Assembly (NCBI GenBank): GCA_034433615.1
Contig: DAOUAJ010000372.1
Span: 1 to 10,544 of the forward strand
Direction of reading: 5' to 3'
Source of the DNA: DAOUAJ01 sp034433615
GTDB lineage: Bacteria > Chloroflexota > Anaerolineae > DUEN01
DNA length: 10,544 bases
Shown in pieces: positions 1 to 6,750 of the stretch. Numbering within the stretch: position 1 is the stretch's first letter; the number at the start of each line of letters is the position of its first letter. The notes under the pieces were generated by a model that had not been told where the DNA came from, searched no databases, and saw only the letters and a program-made list of their open reading frames with translations. The translations under genes were made by a program, and so were the position numbers.

Positions 1-132
1 GTGTACAAGCCTATGCTTGACGGTGGGAGTTTTACGCAAGATCCGCTTCCATCTTGCAACCCCATACGCCCAGGTTGGCAAGGTGCTGATAGCCGTTTCC
101 CTCGAGCGAGGGTGCCTCGACCTTAGGCCGAG
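1..132 (-). ncRNA. Candidate structured RNA or riboregulatory leader, truncated at window edge
   Basis: No protein gene is evident here, but a strong minus-strand promoter lies just upstream and the presumed transcript is dense in hairpins. Plus coordinates: CCCTC 99-103 with GAGGG 108-112 (4-nt loop); GGTTGGCAAG 73-82 with CTTGCAACC 53-61 (one bulged base); ATCTTGC 51-57 with GCAAGAT 36-42 (perfect 7 bp, 8-nt loop); GCTTG 15-19 with CAAGC 6-10 (4-nt loop). The second and third helices both need bases 53-57, so they exclude each other. A helix followed by TAAAACT about 100 nt from the 5' end is loosely reminiscent of the apical part of 6S RNA. I could not match it confidently to 6S, tmRNA, SRP RNA, RNase P or a named riboswitch. 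It may instead be the 5' leader of a gene beyond the window. Confidence 0.4.
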
Positions 133-138
133 AGAGAG

Positions 139-167
139 ATGGTAGCACAAGCGTTCCATTTTGTCAA
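139..167 (-). promoter_or_regulatory. Strong sigma-70-type promoter reading off the left edge
   Basis: On the minus strand the sequence reads TTGACA (plus 162-167), a 17-bp spacer, then TACCAT (plus 139-144). The -35 is a perfect consensus, the spacer is optimal and the -10 matches 4 of 6. Transcription would start near 131-132 and run leftwards into the hairpin-rich stretch. It lies about 175 bp beyond the end of the sugar-transporter operon, so it probably starts an independent unit. Confidence 0.65.
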
Positions 168-178
168 GGAAGGAGGAG

Positions 179-217
179 GGCGGCTTCCTCCCGTGGGTTT
201 ACCTGCGGGTTTCCGCC
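179..217 (-). other. Imperfect stem-loop downstream of transporter operon
   Basis: Outer arms GGCGG (179-183) and CCGCC (213-217) enclose inner arms CCCG (190-193) and CGGG (206-209). On the minus strand the hairpin is followed by a C/T-rich but not strictly T-rich run. It could help end transcription of the sugar operon and insulate it from the promoter at 139-167. The missing T tract makes it a weak terminator call. Confidence 0.3.
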
Positions 218-235
218 GCCACAAAATCTATGAAG

Positions 236-249
236 AGCCGCCAGCGGCT
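236..249 (-). terminator. Possible weak intrinsic terminator of the CUT1 operon
   Basis: AGCCG (236-240), a CCAG tetraloop and CGGCT (245-249) form a 5-bp GC-rich hairpin about 95 nt after the stop of the ATPase gene. On the minus strand it is followed by CTTCATAGATTTTG, which is only partly T-rich. No better terminator lies between the ATPase stop and the next promoter. The stem is short, so this is tentative. Confidence 0.3.
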
Positions 250-342
250 ATAGCGGTCGAGCAGTAGACCCCTAGCGGGTTGCCTGGAATACGAATCAAG
301 CGGTGCCGGCCAAAGGTGGGAATCAGCAGGACCGGCCCGGGC

Positions 343-1416
343 TTATGCCCAGAGCAGCGATTGCTCAGTCTTGGGGTCAAAGAACTGAACTTTCTTCGTG
401 TTGAAGCGCAGGGTCACCGGATCTCCCAGCCGCAAGCCGAGAGCGGGATCCGCCAACACATGAACATGGGCATCCCCGATGCGGACATCAATCAGATCAT
501 CGCGGCCCAACGGCTCAACCACATACACTTCACCCGCAATTCCTCCATCGGCAACAACCACATCCTCAGGCCGGATCCCCATCACCACGCGACCCCGACC
601 CGCGGCCTTCTCACCTTGTTCAGCCGACAGGATCAGGTCGAAGCCAGGCCTCTGCGCATGGTAAGCGCCGTCACGCTGGACCACTTCTACTTCAATGAAG
701 TTCATGGGTGGATTACCCACGAACCCGGCGATGAAAAGGGTACGCGGACGGTCGTACAGCTCATCAGGCGGGCAATATGCCTGCAATAAGCCGTCTTTCA
801 TCACGGCGATACGGTCCGCCATCGTCATCGCCTCCACTTGGTCGTGGGTGACATAGATCGAAGTAATCCCCAGCTCCATCTGCAGGCGCTTGATCTCCCC
901 CCGCATAGACAGGCGCAGCCGCGCGTCCAGATTGGAAAGGGGCTCGTCAAAGAGGAGGAGGTCGGGCTGCTTGGTCAATGCCCTGCCCAGGGCTACGCGC
1001 TGCTGCTGACCGCCCGATAACTGGCCTGGCCGGCGATCGAGCAGATGGCTGATGCCCAGCATCTCGGCCACTCGCTGGGCGCGCTCCTTCATCTCTCCGG
1101 CAGGCACTCGCTTAAGCTTCATGGGAAAGACCAGGTTCTCGTAAACCGTCATATGGGGATAAAGCGCATAGCTCTGAAACACCATGCCTACGTTGCGGTC
1201 CTTGGGAGGAACCTGGTTCATCACTCGTTCGTTAAACATGATCAACCCCGCTGTGGGCTTGTAGATGCCAGCGATCAGCAGCAGCGTCGTGGTCTTCCCA
1301 CAACCGGATGGCCCCAGAAAGGCGACAAACTCCCCGTCGTTCACGGTCAGATTAATATCACGGGCACCGTAGACAGAGCCCCAGCGTTTGCTAAGATTCT
1401 CCAACCGCACTTTCAT
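343..1416 (-). CDS. MalK/UgpC-like sugar ABC transporter ATP-binding protein
   Basis: Cytoplasmic ATPase of a CUT1-type carbohydrate importer: a dimer would hydrolyse ATP to drive the two permeases encoded just upstream. The 357-residue product has Walker A GPSGCGKT (residues 35-42), Q-loop Gln81, ABC signature LSGGQ (133-137), Walker B LLLFDE (153-158), D-loop SNLD (161-164) and switch His191. A C-terminal part from about residue 235 corresponds to the TOBE/OB regulatory domain of MalK-type proteins. All nucleotide-binding motifs are intact and the length is normal (about 350-370). It is the last gene of the operon, 9 nt after the permease 2 stop. A purine-rich GGGGG/GGGAGG stretch precedes the ATG. 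The family is secure. The substrate is not readable from this subunit, and such ATPases often serve several importers. Confidence 0.95.
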   Translation of the reverse strand: MKVRLENLSKRWGSVYGARDINLTVNDGEFVAFLGPSGCGKTTTLLLIAGIYKPTAGLIMFNERVMNQVPPKDRNVGMVFQSYALYPHMTVYENLVFPMKLKRVPAGEMKERAQRVAEMLGISHLLDRRPGQLSGGQQQRVALGRALTKQPDLLLFDEPLSNLDARLRLSMRGEIKRLQMELGITSIYVTHDQVEAMTMADRIAVMKDGLLQAYCPPDELYDRPRTLFIAGFVGNPPMNFIEVEVVQRDGAYHAQRPGFDLILSAEQGEKAAGRGRVVMGIRPEDVVVADGGIAGEVYVVEPLGRDDLIDVRIGDAHVHVLADPALGLRLGDPVTLRFNTKKVQFFDPKTEQSLLWA

Positions 1417-1425
1417 CTCAGCCCC

Positions 1426-2325
1426 CTATCTACCTCCCTTGGTCCCGCCGGCGAAAATGCTCAACAGATATTCCTGGGTGAAAACGAAAAAGATAATCAC
1501 CGGGATCAATTGAAAGAGCCCTACAGCCGCTACCTGGCTGTAGTTGACCGGCGCGGTGTCGCCCAGTAAGCTGTTCAAATATGCAGCGATGGTGCTCTTC
1601 TGCTGATCGGTGATATATGTGTAGGGGATGAGGAATTCATTCCACCCTGATATGAAAGAGAAAATCGAAAGTGCCGCAATGCCTGGCCTGATCTGAGGCA
1701 AGACGATTTGCCACCAGGTCCGCAATCGGGAACAGCCGTCAATCAGGGCGGCGCGTTCAATATCCCATGAGACATGATCGAAGAAGCCTTTCATCAGCCA
1801 GACACCCAGAGGTAGTTGCAGCGCCAACATCACTAAGATCACCCCTCCCAAGGTGTCATACCCAAACCCGCCGATGATGGGGATGCCACGGCCCAGCCCG
1901 GGAATGCGAGTGATCCAGCGCAGCACGAAATAGATGGCAATGAGAAGGGTAACGCTGGGAAAGGCATGCAAAATCAACGTTGTCCCCAGGAATACCCGGC
2001 GGCCAGGGAAGCTGATGCGTGATAGGGCATAACCGGCCAGAGACGAAATCAGCACCACGCCCACAGTCAGCCCCACGGCCAGGGTGAGGGAGTTGAAGGC
2101 TACCTTCCAGATATTGGAGTCTGTCCACAGGAAAGACCAATTGCGCAGGGTCAACCTCCCCACTTGGCCCGTAGCATCTACCGGTACCAGGCCGTACGTG
2201 CGTTGGGCAAAGGTCGAGATGACGATCCACACATAACCGACGACAATTGGCACCGTCAATACCACCAAGACAAGGACAGGCACCACGACCCGCCAACGGC
2301 TACCCATACCTAAGCGCTCATCCAT
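1426..2325 (-). CDS. CUT1 sugar ABC transporter permease (MalG-like)
   Basis: Inner-membrane permease subunit of the sugar importer, 299 residues, about six hydrophobic segments. The first spans roughly residues 12-37 and the last roughly 266-284. The cytoplasmic EAA loop that docks on the ATPase is at about 188-215 (DIERAALIDGCSR through IVLPQIRPG) and is well conserved. The short C-terminus ending GGTKGGR is typical of MalG-like partners. I chose the ATG at 2323-2325 because a GAGGAGG site precedes it at proper spacing. An upstream in-frame ATG (2418) would overlap the previous permease and add a non-family extension. It starts 10 nt after the stop of permease 1 and ends 9 nt before the ATPase start, implying tight translational coupling. 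Confidence 0.93.
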   Translation of the reverse strand: MDERLGMGSRWRVVVPVLVLVVLTVPIVVGYVWIVISTFAQRTYGLVPVDATGQVGRLTLRNWSFLWTDSNIWKVAFNSLTLAVGLTVGVVLISSLAGYALSRISFPGRRVFLGTTLILHAFPSVTLLIAIYFVLRWITRIPGLGRGIPIIGGFGYDTLGGVILVMLALQLPLGVWLMKGFFDHVSWDIERAALIDGCSRLRTWWQIVLPQIRPGIAALSIFSFISGWNEFLIPYTYITDQQKSTIAAYLNSLLGDTAPVNYSQVAAVGLFQLIPVIIFFVFTQEYLLSIFAGGTKGGR

Positions 2326-2330
2326 GGCCC

Positions 2331-2337
2331 CCTCCTC
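2331..2337 (-). promoter_or_regulatory. Ribosome binding site of permease 2
   Basis: Read on the minus strand this is GAGGAGG, five bases before the ATG at 2323-2325. It overlaps the TGA stop of the upstream permease gene, so ribosomes finishing permease 1 end on the next initiation site. It decides the start against the earlier in-frame ATG. Confidence 0.8.
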
Positions 2338-3313
2338 ACAACGTCTCAATCCCAGGTTCTTGGATAAGTTGATTGAATTGGAAGTAACGCATATAAATAA
2401 TAGCCATGATGATGCCAATCACGACTAGCACAGCCGCCAGTGCCGCGCCGAAACCCCACTGAAAGTTGCCCCAATAGTTGCTAAGTGCCCGATGATAGGC
2501 CCACAGCGACCACACTTCCGTCCCAAACTGGCCGTCCGTCAGAAGCAGGATCTGCTCAAAAGAAGTCAGGAGCGAAAGGGTCTGATAGGTTGTCACAAAG
2601 AGCAGGGGCCAGCGGATAAGCGGAAGGATAACGTAGCGAATGCGTTGCCAGAGCGAGCATCCATCCACCAGGGCCGCAATCATGTAGTCGCGGGGGATGG
2701 ACTCGATGGCAGAGGTGAAGATTACCATCCCAAAAGAGGCCCCAATGAAACCATTGGTCAGGATCACAAAGATCCAGGGCTGGACAGGCAACCAGTTGGT
2801 CGGTTGAATTCCCAGCGGGCCAAGCAGATGGCGGTTGAGGATGCCATAAGGGGCATCGGCCGCTACATATTTCCACATCATGATGTAGACGACCGAGGGT
2901 GTCAGGCGTGGCAGCAACCACAAAGCTCGAAATAAGAACCCCGCGCGGCGTGGGATATGGGTGGTCAGCAGGGCAATCACCAGTCCCATGCCTACGTTAA
3001 ACAACGACAGGGTGAGCGCCACATACTTGATGGTGTTACCCAATACCTGGCCTGCATTGGGGTGCGACACAATCTTGCGGTAGTTCTCCAACTGCACCCA
3101 TTGCCAGTTCGCAAACCCCGTCGCGGTGCTCATGTTGGTCAAGGAAATGACCAGGACGATAACTACCGGGACAAAGAAAAAGGCCACTACCAACACAGCA
3201 GCCGGTCCCATGAAGAGCAGTGGACCGAGCAGACTGCGAAGCGATATGCCATATCCTGCGCCACGCGCCTGGGTGGCGCCTGGCGACCGGAGGACCGATG
3301 TACTTTCCGGCAT
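2336..3313 (-). CDS. CUT1 sugar ABC transporter permease (MalF-like)
   Basis: First permease of the sugar importer, 325 residues. A cytoplasmic N-terminus of about 30 residues precedes the first membrane span (about 31-58). Further hydrophobic segments follow near 93-117, 125-150, 178-202, 235-257 and 288-309. The EAA loop is at about 208-237 (RDYMIAALVDGCS through VILPLIRW). It lacks the extra N-terminal spans and large P2 loop of enteric MalF, as is usual for short CUT1 permeases. The ATG at 3311-3313 has an excellent GGAGGTGA site. The in-frame ATG at 3329-3331 has none and would add only six residues. The gene follows the binding-protein gene after a 124-nt gap holding a large stem-loop, and would pair with permease 2 to form the translocation pore. 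Confidence 0.94.
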   Translation of the reverse strand: MPESTSVLRSPGATQARGAGYGISLRSLLGPLLFMGPAAVLVVAFFFVPVVIVLVISLTNMSTATGFANWQWVQLENYRKIVSHPNAGQVLGNTIKYVALTLSLFNVGMGLVIALLTTHIPRRAGFLFRALWLLPRLTPSVVYIMMWKYVAADAPYGILNRHLLGPLGIQPTNWLPVQPWIFVILTNGFIGASFGMVIFTSAIESIPRDYMIAALVDGCSLWQRIRYVILPLIRWPLLFVTTYQTLSLLTSFEQILLLTDGQFGTEVWSLWAYHRALSNYWGNFQWGFGAALAAVLVVIGIIMAIIYMRYFQFNQLIQEPGIETL

Positions 3314-3315
3314 GA

Positions 3316-3323
3316 TCACCTCC
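3316..3323 (-). promoter_or_regulatory. Ribosome binding site of permease 1
   Basis: Read on the minus strand it is GGAGGTGA, an almost full anti-Shine-Dalgarno match, two bases before the ATG at 3311-3313 (five from the GGAGG core). It fixes the permease start at 3313 rather than the upstream ATG at 3331. Confidence 0.8.
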
Positions 3324-3345
3324 CCGAGCATAAAGGAGATACCCG

Positions 3346-3416
3346 GTCAGGCGATTGCTTCAGCCGCAGGTGACGCTTAAGGGCCGTTCCTGCGGCTGAA
3401 GCGCGTCCTGCCTGAC
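3346..3416 (-). promoter_or_regulatory. Long intercistronic stem-loop between binding-protein and permease genes
   Basis: Two nested perfect inverted repeats share one axis. The inner arms are GCTTCAGCCGCAGG (3357-3370) and CCTGCGGCTGAAGC (3389-3402), 14 bp with an 18-nt loop. The outer arms are GTCAGGC (3346-3352) and GCCTGAC (3410-3416), 7 bp, with small internal bulges between. There is no T tract after it, so it is not a plain intrinsic terminator. Stem-loops between the binding-protein gene and permease genes of ABC operons are known to slow 3' decay or cause partial termination, giving more binding protein than permease. That role is inferred here. It could also be one copy of a REP-like dispersed repeat. 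Confidence 0.75.
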
Positions 3417-3437
3417 GCCTGAGTTTCCAGGCAGCCT

Positions 3438-4856
3438 CTACTCCACGATCACCGCATCGCCAAGTTCACTCTGCAACAGCTCGACCGCCCCCTTCGCGGC
3501 ATCCGCGGGTGACAGCTCGCCGCTCTCAGCCTTCACCATGAAGTCCCATACGATGTCGAAATAGGGACCGTACATCACGTGGTTGGGCTGATAGTAGTTG
3601 TAGTCGAGCATATACAGGGTTTCAGAGAGTAAGCGGTCATTGGTATATTCGGGGAAGTTTGACTGTGACTTCAGGATACCCAGGTGTGTGCTGCCCACCG
3701 CATGTAGTGTGTTGATCTCAGGCGTCGTCGTCTTCGCCAGCAGGGCACAGGCTGCACCTTGATTCTTCTTGCCTGAAGCCTTCTCGGAGGTGATCATGTA
3801 AACCAGAGGATGGGAAAGGGTACCGCCAGGCTTGCCCTTGATCCCTGAGGGTTGCAGCGCATAACCCGCGAAGCTGAAGAGGTACTCCTGCCCACCCAGG
3901 TCCTTCACGTAGTTGGCAGCCCAGTCAGCCCATTGCCAGATGCCACCATTCCAGAACAGCGCCTTGCCGTGGCTGACCGTGTCATGCCAGATACTCCACT
4001 CTGTGCCGATGAAGTTAGCCGGAGTTATCCCCTCCTCCACCACACGGCGCTGGAAGGCATACCACTGCTCCAGGGCATCCTTCACGACGACCAGCTTGTC
4101 CTGGTTGGGATCGTAGAGGCGGCCGCCGTAGGAGAAGTAGTACTGCAGAAAGTCGCCACCCTTGCGCGGGCGGTGCCAATAGCCGTACCCGGGTTCAACG
4201 ACACCTTTCTGCACAGCCTCCTTGGCTGTGGCGATCAGATCATCAAGGGTGAAATCGCCGGTCTTGATGCGCTCGGGCAGGGCAGCAATCTCTTCATCTG
4301 ACCAGCCCAACTCTTTGAGCTTGGTCTTGCTGAAGTACATCGGCCTGGCTTCTGTGTCTTGGGGTACTGCCCATAGCTTGCCCTGCCACATGCCGGAGTC
4401 CCACAGGCTCTCGATAACGTCATCGAACTCCGGGTAGCGGGCCTTACAGTCTGCGAACTCCACAATATAACCTGCGTTGGCCCAGACTGGGACGTCCTCG
4501 TGGCCCGAGAGGACAATATCAGGGGCCTCGCCAGCATCTGCCGCCAGGGTGAACTTCTTCTTGTAATCGGCCCAGCCAGCATCGTCCCGCACCCCGGTCA
4601 CCTTCAGCTTATAGTCGGTGACCCGCTCAGCGGCCTTGATCGGGCCATCAACCCGCCAGTGCTCCACCTCATTAGCCTCAGCCCAGACCGTCAGTTCAAT
4701 CTCTTCAGGGCCAGCGGGTGGAGCAGCCGGTGCTTCGGGGGCCTTGGTGGGCGCTGCCGGCACGGCCGGGGCCGGGGCAGGAGCGGCACAGGCTACCACT
4801 ACCAACGACAGGATCACCAGCGTGGCACAAAACCACCACCATCTACCGGTTCTCAT
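3438..4856 (-). CDS. Sugar ABC transporter substrate-binding lipoprotein (family 1, CUT1)
   Basis: Extracytoplasmic binding protein that captures the substrate and hands it to the two permeases encoded next. The product is 472 residues. It has a short charged N-terminus, a hydrophobic signal (about 6-21) and a lipobox VVAC with the lipidated Cys23. A Pro/Ala-rich flexible linker follows to about residue 50, then a MalE-like fold beginning EIELTVWAEAN. Later segments such as KLWAVPQDTEARPMYFSKTKLKELGW are typical of the family. The start at 4854-4856 has an AAAGGAGGG site. A longer in-frame start at 4943 would put 29 unlikely residues before the signal peptide. It is first in the operon, as usual. 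The ligand cannot be named: carbohydrate or polyol is likely, but no catabolic gene is nearby. Confidence 0.93.
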   Translation of the reverse strand: MRTGRWWWFCATLVILSLVVVACAAPAPAPAVPAAPTKAPEAPAAPPAGPEEIELTVWAEANEVEHWRVDGPIKAAERVTDYKLKVTGVRDDAGWADYKKKFTLAADAGEAPDIVLSGHEDVPVWANAGYIVEFADCKARYPEFDDVIESLWDSGMWQGKLWAVPQDTEARPMYFSKTKLKELGWSDEEIAALPERIKTGDFTLDDLIATAKEAVQKGVVEPGYGYWHRPRKGGDFLQYYFSYGGRLYDPNQDKLVVVKDALEQWYAFQRRVVEEGITPANFIGTEWSIWHDTVSHGKALFWNGGIWQWADWAANYVKDLGGQEYLFSFAGYALQPSGIKGKPGGTLSHPLVYMITSEKASGKKNQGAACALLAKTTTPEINTLHAVGSTHLGILKSQSNFPEYTNDRLLSETLYMLDYNYYQPNHVMYGPYFDIVWDFMVKAESGELSPADAAKGAVELLQSELGDAVIVE

Positions 4857-4860
4857 AAAT

Positions 4861-4869
4861 CCCTCCTTT
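4861..4869 (-). promoter_or_regulatory. Ribosome binding site of the sugar-binding lipoprotein
   Basis: Minus strand AAAGGAGGG, four bases before the ATG at 4854-4856. It selects this ATG over the upstream in-frame one at 4943 and suits a highly translated binding protein. Confidence 0.85.
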
Positions 4870-5088
4870 CGGGTTATCGAGATATGATATGCCAGGACGC
4901 GAGGCGATGGAAAGTTACTGCAAGTATTCTCACCCCCTTTCAATCAGGCCTGAAGACCGGCTAGCCATTCGCAGAGAAACTGACACCCAGGAGACGGGAC
5001 ACCTTAAGCGTACGATGTCCGCTACCCACCGCGAGAAGATACAATCAAGAAGGGGAACAGGCTACTGAGAGCAATAGCCCCAGCCGAA

Positions 5089-5108
5089 ATGTGCACACGT
5101 GTGCACAT
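5089..5108. promoter_or_regulatory. Perfect 20-bp palindromic operator candidate
   Basis: The half-site ATGTGCACAC is followed directly by its exact reverse complement, with a central CG. It covers about +1 to +20 of the sugar-operon promoter at 5114-5142, where bound protein would block initiation or early elongation. It is also about 100 bp upstream of the iclR start site. A CG-centred perfect palindrome is typical of LacI-family operators. The adjacent divergent regulator is IclR-family, whose sites are also palindromic but usually less perfect. Which protein binds is unknown. Confidence 0.75.
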
Positions 5109-5113
5109 CCACA

Positions 5114-5142
5114 ACTATATCACCATAGCTACGAGCTGTCAA
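5114..5142 (-). promoter_or_regulatory. Main promoter of the CUT1 sugar operon
   Basis: Minus strand TTGACA (plus 5137-5142), 17-bp spacer, TATAGT (plus 5114-5119). The -35 is perfect and the -10 matches 5 of 6. The predicted start is at about 5107-5108, the edge of the 20-bp palindrome, leaving a leader of about 250 nt before the binding-protein ATG. Such a strong promoter with an operator at the start site suggests repression relieved by an inducer. Confidence 0.75.
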
Positions 5143-5157
5143 ATCGGCATTCAAGGG

Positions 5158-5192
5158 CAGATGCCTCAGTCTTTGCATAGGACGGGCATCTG
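5158..5192. promoter_or_regulatory. Inverted repeat spanning the iclR promoter
   Basis: CAGATGCC (5158-5165) and its exact reverse complement GGCATCTG (5185-5192) flank the -35 box. The right arm lies within the -35/-10 spacer of the iclR promoter. Arm centres are 27 bp apart. Binding here would block polymerase, so autoregulation by the IclR protein is plausible but unproven. An 8-bp repeat could also occur by chance. Confidence 0.4.
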
Positions 5193-5201
5193 TGCTAAAA
5201 T
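5173..5201 (+). promoter_or_regulatory. Extended -10 promoter of the iclR gene
   Basis: TTGCAT (5173-5178), 17-bp spacer, TAAAAT (5196-5201), preceded by TGC as an extended -10 (TGn). The start would fall near 5208, about 49 nt before the iclR ATG. It is back to back with the sugar-operon promoter, with 30 bp between the two -35 boxes, so one regulator could act on both. Confidence 0.65.
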
Positions 5202-5256
5202 AGAACTATAAATTCGCAAATCGAAACGTCTCTCCTTCTGTGCCCGGTAAGTAGAT

Positions 5257-6048
5257 ATGGGGCAGCCCAATTCCCAACTTAAAACGGTAGATCGTGCGCT
5301 TCAGGTGCTGCTTCAGTTCAGCACTCATCACCCCGAGTGGAGTACTGGCGAGCTAGCCCAGGCACTGGGCCTCCATCGTAGCATCGTCTATCGCATTCTG
5401 GAAACACTGCAGCGCCACGGATTCGTGACCCAGGTTGAACGAGGGCGTTTCCGCCTGGGGCTCAAACTGGTGGAGCTGGGGAACGTTGTCCTGTCTGGCA
5501 TTAACCTGCGTCAGATCGCCCACCCCGTCATGGTCCAACTGGCCCAGGAGACCGGCGAGTCGGTTTTCCTGACCGTATCCAGCGGGGACGAGAGTGTCTG
5601 TATTGACAAAGTGGACAGCTCCCAGCACGTGCGTGTTACCCTGACCATCGGTGGCCGCTACCCTCTGTATGCTGGCGCGTCCAACAAGGTCCTGCTTGCC
5701 TATCTGCCCGCAGAGGTGGTGGATGGGCTGGCCAGCCGAGGCCTGTCGGCGATGACCCCGGACACCATCACCGACCTGACCCGTTTGCGGGAAGACCTGG
5801 CGACGATTCGTCGTCAGGGCTGGGCCTTTAGCGTGGGAGAGTTGACCCCCGGCGTTGCAGCAATCGGCGTTCCCTTGTTCGACAGCAACCACAACGTGGT
5901 GGCCGGGCTGAGCATAGCTGGCCTGGCCTCCCGGTTTGGCGAAGATCGGCTGTCCATACTGATTAACGCCACCCTGGAGGCAGCGAAACAGATCTCTGCT
6001 CAGCTTCTGACCTGGCACGGGGCGTCGGTAACTTCAGCCCTGCGCTGA
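5257..6048 (+). CDS. IclR-family transcriptional regulator
   Basis: Probable ligand-responsive DNA-binding regulator, 263 residues, close to the usual 250-270. The N-terminal winged helix-turn-helix spans about 8-70, beginning VDRALQVLLQF, with the recognition region near STGELAQALGLHRSIVYRILETL. The IclR effector-binding domain follows from about 84 to 250 and includes GESVFLTVSSGDESVCID and the family hallmark GGRYPLYAGASNKVLLAYLP. The ATG is the only reasonable start because an in-frame TAA lies three codons upstream; its ribosome site is poor. It is divergent from the sugar operon and co-directional with the racemase and peptide-transporter genes, so it could control either or both. The gene 42 nt downstream may be co-transcribed. 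Family is certain; effector and targets are unknown. Confidence 0.95.
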   Translation: MGQPNSQLKTVDRALQVLLQFSTHHPEWSTGELAQALGLHRSIVYRILETLQRHGFVTQVERGRFRLGLKLVELGNVVLSGINLRQIAHPVMVQLAQETGESVFLTVSSGDESVCIDKVDSSQHVRVTLTIGGRYPLYAGASNKVLLAYLPAEVVDGLASRGLSAMTPDTITDLTRLREDLATIRRQGWAFSVGELTPGVAAIGVPLFDSNHNVVAGLSIAGLASRFGEDRLSILINATLEAAKQISAQLLTWHGASVTSALR

Positions 6049-6090
6049 ACAACTTCATCAGCCCCGGCAGATGACCCAGGAGGGTCTACC

Positions 6091-6750
6091 ATGCCTGCGA
6101 TTGGGTTGATCCGTGTCCTATCCAGCACCGACCCCGAGCTGGTGAACCGTCACGGCCGGCTGCTGGAGTCGTTCATTGGAGACCGTGACCTCCAGGTGAT
6201 CAGCCGCTGCATCGAAGGCCATCCCCAAGGCCTCTGGAACCAGGATGAGATCCGCAAAGCGATTCCCAAGATCGTCCGGCTGGGCCAGGAAATGGAGCGT
6301 CATGATGGCGTGGCCGCTCTGCTGGTCAGTTGTGCTGCCGACCCGGGCGTTCTCGAGCTGCGGGATGCGGTGAGCGTGCCGGTCATCGGCGCCGGTTCCG
6401 CCTCGGCGGCCGTGGCCCTTTCGCTGGGCCGGCCAGTCGGCGCGCTGGGCATCACCGATTGGGTATTGCCCGCGGTCAGTGCAATGCTGGGCTCACGGCT
6501 GGTGGGTTGGGAGGTCCCGGAGGGGGTCAAGACCACTCTCGACCTTATGTCGCCCCAGGGGCAGGAACGCTTCGTCGCGGCCGGTGAGCGCCTCAAGCGG
6601 CGAGACGCGGGGGTGATTCTCCTGGCCTGCACCGGTTTCTCCACTGTGGGGGTTGCTCCTCTCCTGGAGAAGTACCTGGGGCTGCCGGTGATTGACCCGC
6701 TCCTGGCGGCCGGGTTGATTGTGTATTATGCGGCCAGAGGGAACACATGA
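6091..6750 (+). CDS. Asp/Glu/hydantoin racemase superfamily protein (full length)
   Basis: Predicted cofactor-independent racemase or isomerase of the Asp/Glu racemase superfamily, 219 residues, the usual size. Such enzymes use two cysteines, one per pseudo-symmetric half, to remove and return a proton at the substrate alpha carbon. Both are present: Cys81 in LLVSCAADPGV and Cys180 in LLACTGFST. The PVIGAG segment after the first Cys and the PVIDPLLAAG segment near the C-terminus also fit. An AGGAGGG site precedes the ATG. The stop overlaps the next gene's start (ATGA), so the two are translationally coupled. The superfamily also holds maleate isomerases and arylmalonate decarboxylases, so racemisation of a hydantoin or amino acid is likely but not proven. 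Confidence 0.85.
   Translation: MPAIGLIRVLSSTDPELVNRHGRLLESFIGDRDLQVISRCIEGHPQGLWNQDEIRKAIPKIVRLGQEMERHDGVAALLVSCAADPGVLELRDAVSVPVIGAGSASAAVALSLGRPVGALGITDWVLPAVSAMLGSRLVGWEVPEGVKTTLDLMSPQGQERFVAAGERLKRRDAGVILLACTGFSTVGVAPLLEKYLGLPVIDPLLAAGLIVYYAARGNT

Larger units (their letters stand above)
4857..5256. other. Divergent regulatory region between sugar operon and iclR
   Basis: A 400-bp gene-free stretch. The right part (5089-5201) carries two back-to-back promoters, a perfect palindrome and an inverted repeat, listed separately. The left part, about 250 bp, would be the untranslated leader of the sugar operon if the main promoter is used. I find no convincing ORF, strong hairpin or terminator there. 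Minus-strand TATCAT at 4884-4889 could be a secondary -10 but lacks a good -35. Confidence 0.7.

Noticed and set aside
1..132. T-box, SAM, TPP, cobalamin, FMN or c-di-GMP riboswitch
   Set aside because: None of the conserved core sequences of these classes that I know is visible. Only generic hairpins with alternative pairing are present.
280..789. Plus-strand open frame opposite the ATPase gene
   Set aside because: Antisense to the MalK-like gene with intact motifs, no ribosome site, and no recognisable protein features.
2326..2418. Longer permease 2 starting inside permease 1
   Set aside because: It lacks the good ribosome site found before 2325 and would add residues not typical of MalG-like proteins.
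3346..3416. CRISPR repeat or insertion-sequence end
   Set aside because: A single inverted repeat with no repeated spacer array, no transposase and no flanking target duplication.
4857..4943. N-terminal extension of the sugar-binding protein to the upstream ATG
   Set aside because: The start at 4856 has an AAAGGAGGG site and gives a proper lipoprotein signal peptide. The extension would bury that signal behind 29 polar residues.
5353..6018. Minus-strand 221-codon frame opposite the IclR gene
   Set aside because: Shadow of a well-supported IclR coding sequence; composition is Gln/His/Gly-rich without domain features.
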